A stretch of 9,706 nt of DNA from Bacilli bacterium (GTDB taxonomy: Bacteria; Bacillota_I; Bacilli_A; RF39; UBA660), in assembly GCA_900758895.1 (NCBI GenBank), contig CAAETG010000029.1, positions 1-9,706 on the forward strand, written 5' to 3'. Under the pieces are notes generated by a model. That model worked only from the letters and a program-made list of their open reading frames with translations, was not told the DNA's origin and searched no databases. A program made the translations under genes and the position numbers. This document shows positions 5,334-9,706 of the stretch, piece by piece (within the stretch, counting starts at the first letter, position 1; every line of letters starts with the position of its first letter).

Positions 5334-7073
5334 GTGAGTAAAAAGACAAAAATAACCCTTTTAGTAGCGGGAGCACTAGTAATATTAGTAGGAATCATTG
5401 GAATAACCTATGCCTTTTTCTCAATAGGAGGAAGTCAAGAACAAGCAAATACTTTTACAAGCGGATGCTTAAATATAAGCTTAACTGATGCTTCTTCATC
5501 TATTAGTTTATCTAACATTTATCCAGTAACAGATATAGAAGGATTAGAAGGAACTAGTTATGATTTTACGATTACTAATACTTGTGATACGAGTGCTAAT
5601 TATTCCATCAATTTAGAAAGCTTAAATCAAGTATCAAATTCATTAAGTGCAGATTATATTAAAGTAGCCTTATCTAGTGATACAGTAGGAAATGTAATAT
5701 CCATATTAAGTGATAATACTAATGTAACACCAGAAATAGATGGTGCTTATGAATCATATAATTTGTATACAGGAGTGCTAGGAGCAAGTGAAACAAAAAC
5801 ATATCATTTAAAACTATGGTTAGATTATGATGCAACAGTAGAAGAAGCCGCAAATAAAGTATATGAGTCTAAAATAAATGTTATAGCAAATCCAGAAATA
5901 CAAGTAGTAGATACATTAGAAGCAACATTTAGTTTAGAAGGAACAACTTTAATATCACATTTAACAAGTAATGTGACAAGTGCAAGCTACTGTATTACAG
6001 AAGACAATATATGTGCACCAAATACAAGTGCAATAATTGATAATAATAATTATGCAGTAAAATTAGAAAAAACAAAACAAGTAGCAACAGCATTAGGAAA
6101 TTTAACAGTAAACGAGTCAACAAATGAACTAGTATGTACACAATTAAATGGAACAAGTAAAACAATATGTTCTAATCCAAATACAATAAATATACCAGAT
6201 TTTAATAAGACTGCACAAGCTAGCTGTGAAGGAATAGAAAATTGTGAAGAAACAAATGGAATATATGAGGCTGATGACAATTTTGGTACAAGCTATTATT
6301 ATAGAGGAGCAGTAGAAAACAACTATGTATCATTTGCTGGATACTACTGGAGAATCATAAGAATCAATGGCGATGGATCAATCCGAATTATTTATGATGG
6401 AACGAGTGCTCATGCGAATGGAGAATCATCAAGTGATCGACAAATAGGAACTAGTGCTTTTAATAGTATAACTGGATCGTATACTGGAGGTTATACTTAT
6501 GAATTGGATCTACAACGTCCTAGTTTTCAAAATGGAGGAACAGCAAGCACGATTAAAGAAGTATTAGATAATTGGCATCAACTGAATATTACTAATCAAG
6601 GACTAGATGATCAAGTGGTTAGTATTCCGGGATTTTGTAATGATCGAGAAATGGCAAGTGGAAATAGTTGGAGTACACAACCAAGTAATGTTATTTACTA
6701 CGCAGCATGGGAAAGACTATGGGAAAATAAAACGCCAACATTGAAATGCAATAATAATTTAGATTTATACGTGACAAAAATAGGACTTATTACAGCGGAT
6801 GAAGTAACAATGGCAGGAGCACCTTGGTATAGCGATTTTAATTCAAATAATGATAGCTTTTACTTATATACTGGGCAAAACTATTGGACCATGACTCCCT
6901 ATGATATTGATCCTGTTAGAAATTCTTTTAATTTTTTTGTTTCTTCGCCTTCAAATAACCAATTAAATGGCTTAATACTTAATTCATTTGGTGTTCGACC
7001 TGTCATTAATCTTTCGGCAGATGTAGCAATAACTGGTTCAGGAACAATACAAGATCCATATGTTGTTTCATAA
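5334..7073 (+). CDS. Anchored surface protein: TasA/camelysin-like N-terminus, DUF6273-type lectin-like C-terminus
   Basis: GTG 5334 is preferred because AAAGGA lies 8 bases upstream; ATG 5325 abuts that site and would add three residues. The protein of 579 residues begins SKKTK, then a hydrophobic span at about 8-29 ending ITYAFFS. This resembles the signals of TasA/CalY-type proteins cut by SipW peptidase; NTFTSGCLNISL (39-50) also fits that family. A beta-rich domain reaches about 190 and a repeat-like linker runs to about 300. Cysteine pairs occur at C45/C84, C220/C227, C268/C279 and C298/C304, which suggests disulfides outside the cell. From about 310 (YYYRGAVENNYVSFAGYYWRI) to the end the sequence resembles the DUF6273 / C-type-lectin-like fold, with YWTMTP and GVRPVINLS near the C-terminus. 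The role is probably extracellular matrix, adhesion or ligand binding. No SipW gene is in the window. The family call is from sequence impression; the ligand is unknown. Confidence 0.8.
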   Translation: MSKKTKITLLVAGALVILVGIIGITYAFFSIGGSQEQANTFTSGCLNISLTDASSSISLSNIYPVTDIEGLEGTSYDFTITNTCDTSANYSINLESLNQVSNSLSADYIKVALSSDTVGNVISILSDNTNVTPEIDGAYESYNLYTGVLGASETKTYHLKLWLDYDATVEEAANKVYESKINVIANPEIQVVDTLEATFSLEGTTLISHLTSNVTSASYCITEDNICAPNTSAIIDNNNYAVKLEKTKQVATALGNLTVNESTNELVCTQLNGTSKTICSNPNTINIPDFNKTAQASCEGIENCEETNGIYEADDNFGTSYYYRGAVENNYVSFAGYYWRIIRINGDGSIRIIYDGTSAHANGESSSDRQIGTSAFNSITGSYTGGYTYELDLQRPSFQNGGTASTIKEVLDNWHQLNITNQGLDDQVVSIPGFCNDREMASGNSWSTQPSNVIYYAAWERLWENKTPTLKCNNNLDLYVTKIGLITADEVTMAGAPWYSDFNSNNDSFYLYTGQNYWTMTPYDIDPVRNSFNFFVSSPSNNQLNGLILNSFGVRPVINLSADVAITGSGTIQDPYVVS

Positions 7074-7074
7074 T

Positions 7075-7111
7075 CTTGCCTATGGCTCTTTTTCCTTTAC
7101 CCATAGGCAAG
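7075..7111 (+). terminator. First hairpin after the surface-protein gene
   Basis: An 11-bp perfect stem, CTTGCCTATGG (7075-7085) with CCATAGGCAAG (7101-7111), directly follows the stop codon. The tail (TTATTATTA) is a poor T-tract, so it may mainly protect the mRNA 3' end. Confidence 0.65.
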
Positions 7112-7125
7112 TTATTATTACAATT

Positions 7126-7163
7126 GAGTGAAGCTTTTTTGTACTTTTGCTTCACTCTTTTTT
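7126..7163 (+). terminator. Intrinsic terminator of the surface-protein gene
   Basis: GAGTGAAGC (7126-7134) pairs with GCTTCACTC (7149-7157), followed by a run of T (7158-7163). A typical plus-strand terminator. Confidence 0.85.
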
Positions 7164-7169
7164 GTATTT

Positions 7170-7193
7170 AAAAAACATAACTGTTAAGTTATG
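7170..7193 (-). terminator. Terminator of the rarA-gpsA operon
   Basis: On the minus strand CATAAC (7193-7188) pairs with GTTATG (7181-7176) and a T6 run follows. The stem overlaps the gpsA stop codon. Confidence 0.7.
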
Positions 7194-8163
7194 CTTTTGT
7201 CATAAGAAAATCAACTAATGCATCAGGATCTTTATGATTAATGGCTATATCATAAATAATATTGATAATAGGCATTTTAATCTTTCTGTTTTTGGTTAAT
7301 CCTTTAATAGAGAGTAGAGTATAATAACCTTCAGTTGTATTATTATTTAAAAATTCATCAATTTCTTTTTCGTCTTTTCTTTCACCTAGAAGTTTACCAT
7401 ATCGGTAATTTCTGCTTTTAGGTGAGCCTGCTGTAAGCATTAAATCACCAATACCCGCAAAAGACATAATCGTTTTAGGATTACATTCCATTTTTTCTAG
7501 TAATTCCTTAATATCATGCGTTGATTCGGTAATTAAGAAAGCTCGTGTTGATTCACTAAAACCCAAACCTTCTAATATACCCGCTGCAATAGCAATGACA
7601 TTTTTAATACTACCACAAAGTTGTGTTCCATATAAATCTCTATTTTCTCTTAATTTTACTCGTTCATTGGCAAAGGCCATTTCCGTATATTTAAGAGCTT
7701 TACTACTAGTAATAGAAACAGATAAACCAACTGGTTCATTATTAATTAAATCTTGAGCAAAAGTAGGGCCAGAAATAACGGAAATATGTTTTGCTTTTAA
7801 TTCACTTCTTATAATATCAGATAAGAAGGAATAAGTATCATTTTCAATTCCTTTTGATGCAATACAAATTGGTGTTAAAGAATTAAAATATTTCTTCATA
7901 TTCTGACAAGTCTCTCTAACATATTTAGCAGCCGTTACAAAAACTACAAAATCAGTATTTTCTAACGCTTCTTTTATGTCACTAGTAACTTTAATTGTAT
8001 CTGGTATAAACGCATCTGTAATCGGCTTTAAATCATGTTTTTCTAAGAAATGCTCGGCTAGGTTCTCACTTTCTGTCCACATCGTAATATCATGACCATT
8101 ACTAGCCATATCTAAACTTAAAGCAACCCCATAAATTCCTGTTCCAATTACACTAATTTTCAT
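7189..8163 (-). CDS. gpsA: Glycerol-3-phosphate dehydrogenase [NAD(P)+]
   Basis: GpsA reduces dihydroxyacetone phosphate to sn-glycerol-3-phosphate for phospholipid synthesis in the cytoplasm. The 324-residue length is normal. The dinucleotide loop is GTGIYG at 7-12 (the family more often has GAGSWG, so the loop is atypical but keeps its glycines). SGPTFAQD is at 131-138. The catalytic-lysine segment KNVIAIAAG is at 187-195, and the C-terminal helices include GIGDLMLT (237-244) and SPKSRN (247-252). The start at 8163 is supported by GAGGAG a few bases upstream and by the ATGA overlap with the rarA stop. It is the second gene of the rarA-gpsA operon. The coupling of a replication-repair ATPase to lipid synthesis is probably just transcriptional economy. 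Confidence 0.95.
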   Translation of the reverse strand: MKISVIGTGIYGVALSLDMASNGHDITMWTESENLAEHFLEKHDLKPITDAFIPDTIKVTSDIKEALENTDFVVFVTAAKYVRETCQNMKKYFNSLTPICIASKGIENDTYSFLSDIIRSELKAKHISVISGPTFAQDLINNEPVGLSVSITSSKALKYTEMAFANERVKLRENRDLYGTQLCGSIKNVIAIAAGILEGLGFSESTRAFLITESTHDIKELLEKMECNPKTIMSFAGIGDLMLTAGSPKSRNYRYGKLLGERKDEKEIDEFLNNNTTEGYYTLLSIKGLTKNRKIKMPIINIIYDIAINHKDPDALVDFLMTKA

Positions 8164-9359
8164 TTTCCACTCCTCATTTCTTCATATATTCTATTTAAAT
8201 TAGCTTCATATTTATTATCTTTTTTCATATAATACTTCTTATTTTTTAATTTATCTGGCATATATTCTTGCCTCACATAATCATTTTTATAATTATGAGG
8301 ATAAATATAATCTGGTGATCCTTCATGAATATGTTTAGGAATTTCACCCGCTAAACCTTTATTAATATCACTAATTGCGGCATCAATAGCAAGTAGGGTA
8401 CTATTACTTTTAGGAGATAAAGCCATTTCTGTAACAATCTGTCCTAATGGTATTCGTGCCTCTGGAAGTCCAACTAATTCTGCTGCCTCAATTGCCGCCA
8501 TTACTTTAGGTCCAATTCCTGGATTAGCAAGACCAATATCTTCATAAGCAATAACACTCATTCTCCGGTAAATACTATCTAAATCACCCGCAACAATAAG
8601 TCTAGCTAAATAGTGTAGAGCAGCATCCACATCACTCCCTCGAATTGATTTTTGAAAAGCACTTAATACTTGATAATGCCCATCTTCATCTTTATCATGA
8701 AAAAATACTGGTTTAGAATTAATCTTTTTTATCTCATCAATTGTTACAACATGATCTTTCGTTGCATAATAAGTAACTTCAAGGGTATTTAAAGCAGATC
8801 TAAAATCTCCCGAAGATAGGGTAGCAATATATCTTAAAGCCTCATCATCAATCTTTAAATGAGGAAGATAATCATATGCTCTTTTTAATCCCTCAATAAG
8901 ATCATCAATACTTAATTCTTTTAATTCAAAAATTTGACATCGACTACGAATCGCAGGATTAATTTTATGATAAGGATTAGATGTTGTAAGACCAATTAAA
9001 ATAATTAAACCCGATTCAATATGAGGAAGCAAAATATCTTGTTTATCTTTATTCATTCTATGAATTTCATCAATTACCAAAATCATTTCTCCATACATTT
9101 TTGCTTCTTCAATTGCTATATCAAAATCTGCTTTATTATTCGTTGTCGCATTTAAAAATTTAGATCGTATTTTCAGTTCATTAATTAAAGCATTCGCAAT
9201 ACTTGTTTTTCCAATTCCCGGTTTCCCATACAAAATCATAGAAAATATTTTACCATTCGAAACCAAATTCGTTAATACTTTTCCTTCCCCAATTAAATGC
9301 TTTTGCCCAATCACTTCTTTTAATGACTGTGGTCTCATTTGATTTGCAAGTAATTCCAT
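8160..9359 (-). CDS. rarA: Replication-associated recombination protein RarA (MgsA) AAA+ ATPase
   Basis: RarA (YcaJ/MgsA, YrvN in Bacillus; eukaryotic WRNIP1/Mgs1) is a tetrameric AAA+ ATPase related to clamp loaders that acts at stalled forks. Walker A GKPGIGKT is at 45-52, Walker B ILVIDEIH at 93-100 and sensor 1 TTSNP at 125-129. The arginine-finger region IRSRC is at 137-141. The family hallmarks KSIRGSD-DAALHYLARL and RRMSVIAYEDIGLANP follow in the C-terminal half, then ARIPLGQ and ALSPKSNS. The frame opens further up at 9380 with a run of three Met codons, but AGGTG at 9370-9366 is best placed for the last of them (9359), giving 399 residues. The stop overlaps the gpsA ATG (ATGA). In B. 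subtilis the tcdA orthologue is, as I recall, its neighbour; here two genes sit between them. Confidence 0.93.
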   Translation of the reverse strand: MELLANQMRPQSLKEVIGQKHLIGEGKVLTNLVSNGKIFSMILYGKPGIGKTSIANALINELKIRSKFLNATTNNKADFDIAIEEAKMYGEMILVIDEIHRMNKDKQDILLPHIESGLIILIGLTTSNPYHKINPAIRSRCQIFELKELSIDDLIEGLKRAYDYLPHLKIDDEALRYIATLSSGDFRSALNTLEVTYYATKDHVVTIDEIKKINSKPVFFHDKDEDGHYQVLSAFQKSIRGSDVDAALHYLARLIVAGDLDSIYRRMSVIAYEDIGLANPGIGPKVMAAIEAAELVGLPEARIPLGQIVTEMALSPKSNSTLLAIDAAISDINKGLAGEIPKHIHEGSPDYIYPHNYKNDYVRQEYMPDKLKNKKYYMKKDNKYEANLNRIYEEMRSGK

Positions 9360-9378
9360 CATCATCACCTGTAATTCC

Positions 9379-9384
9379 ATTATA
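9379..9384 (-). promoter_or_regulatory. Proximal extended -10 promoter of rarA
   Basis: On the minus strand TGG precedes TATAAT (9384-9379). A TTGATA lies upstream at a short 15-bp spacing. The start near 9372 would leave a leader of about 13 nt that contains AGGTG. Confidence 0.55.
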
Positions 9385-9413
9385 CCATATTTTCGTTTTT
9401 ATCAATACTAATA

Positions 9414-9439
9414 ATAGTATACTATACGTTTGTACGTAT
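9414..9439. promoter_or_regulatory. Two overlapping palindromes, candidate operator
   Basis: ATAGTATACTAT (9414-9425) is a perfect 12-bp palindrome over the -10 of the distal rarA promoter. ATACGT (9424-9429), TTGT, ACGTAT (9434-9439) is a perfect inverted repeat filling its spacer. The site also lies upstream of the divergent recombinase promoter. It does not match the LexA box GAAC-N4-GTTC. Confidence 0.55.
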
Positions 9440-9444
9440 GTCAA
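9416..9444 (-). promoter_or_regulatory. Distal sigma-A promoter of rarA
   Basis: On the minus strand TTGACA (9444-9439), 17-bp spacer, TATACT (9421-9416). The start near 9409 gives a leader of about 50 nt. The spacer is filled by a palindrome, so a repressor could block it. Confidence 0.7.
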
Positions 9445-9458
9445 TTTTTTTCTTTTTG

Positions 9459-9467
9459 TGCTATAAT
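9459..9467 (+). promoter_or_regulatory. Extended -10 promoter of the Xer-like gene
   Basis: TGC plus TATAAT (9462-9467) with no good -35. The start near 9474 leaves only a few bases before ATG 9478. Confidence 0.6.
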
Positions 9468-9477
9468 AAAGATAGTG

Positions 9478-9706
9478 ATGAACATGAAAAAAGATGAATT
9501 AGAACTTATTTTTAAAAACAATCCCGAATTAGATCAATATATCAACGAATATTTAAACGCTGAATATAATACAAGCAAAAATACGAGGGATTCTTATGCA
9601 ACCGATCTTTATTTATTAGCAAAATTTTATCCCAATCAAAATATCAAAAACTTAAAGAAAGAAGAAATTCAAGAATATTTACGTAAATCTAATAAATCAA
9701 GTAAAA
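9478..9706 (+). CDS. Tyrosine recombinase, XerC/XerD-like, N-terminal part (cut by window end)
   Basis: An open frame starts at ATG 9478 (or ATG 9484, or GTG 9475) and runs off the window after about 76 codons. It begins MNMKKDELELIFKNN. The visible part matches the N-terminal SAM-like core-binding domain of tyrosine recombinases: a helix ending in a polar stretch (YINEYLNAEY), then NTRDSYATDLYLLAKF, the conserved helix with the xT-xx-Y-xx-DL pattern, and a following helix LKKEEIQEYLRK. The catalytic domain (R, K, H, R, Y) lies beyond the window, so activity cannot be judged and an integrase cannot be separated from a housekeeping dimer-resolution Xer. The very short leader and the missing strong Shine-Dalgarno make the exact start uncertain. 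It is divergent from rarA. Confidence 0.75.
   Translation, partial: MNMKKDELELIFKNNPELDQYINEYLNAEYNTSKNTRDSYATDLYLLAKFYPNQNIKNLKKEEIQEYLRKSNKSSK

Noticed and set aside
9424..9439. LexA (SOS) box upstream of rarA
   Set aside because: The palindrome is ATACGT-N4-ACGTAT and lacks the GAAC/GTTC half-sites of the Firmicutes LexA box.

Overview
The window comes from a low-GC, AT-rich Gram-positive bacterium, most likely an uncultured gut Bacilli/Firmicutes lineage (RF39- or Erysipelotrichales-like; the lineage is inference). TGA is used as a stop codon by tcdA, rarA and the double-HTH gene, so the code is the standard bacterial one and Mycoplasma-type code 4 is unlikely. Promoters are of the sigma-A type, several with extended -10 elements, and intrinsic terminators are common.

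Left part (1-3143, plus strand): an unrecognised small protein (78-596) with a doubtful start is translationally coupled to a HAD-superfamily protein of the 'Swiss Army Knife RNA repair' type (596-1075). After a terminator and an extended -10 promoter comes a stand-alone HerA/FtsK-type ATPase (1156-3099), which ends in a terminator that works on both strands.

Middle (3100-4056, no protein genes): two non-coding RNA genes with divergent promoters. On the minus strand, a TTGACA-17-TATAAT promoter drives a roughly 590-nt, highly structured RNA closed by a 28-bp terminal stem and ending in the terminator shared with herA. It has internal hairpins, a tRNA T-arm-like hairpin and a possible long-range pairing. 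Its size, structure and lineage are like the large ornate RNAs (ROOL/GOLLD class), but I cannot confirm the family. This is the most interesting object in the window. On the plus strand, a second promoter drives a roughly 145-nt RNA that folds like 6S RNA and ends at an intrinsic terminator just before tcdA. As I recall, Bacillus subtilis 6S-1 (bsrA) lies beside the tcdA (yrvM) and rarA (yrvN) orthologues, so the position fits.

Right part (4056-9706): tcdA (tRNA t6A dehydratase) converges on a double-HTH regulator, and the two genes overlap at their 3' ends inside one perfect inverted repeat. The regulator diverges from a large surface protein with a TasA/camelysin-like N-terminus and a C-terminal lectin-like (DUF6273-type) domain. 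Then, on the minus strand, rarA and gpsA form an operon with an ATGA overlap. A divergent promoter region with two palindromes separates rarA from the start of a tyrosine recombinase (Xer-like) gene that is cut by the window end.

Most protein genes are housekeeping or surface functions. I see no CRISPR array, transposase, tRNA or rRNA.
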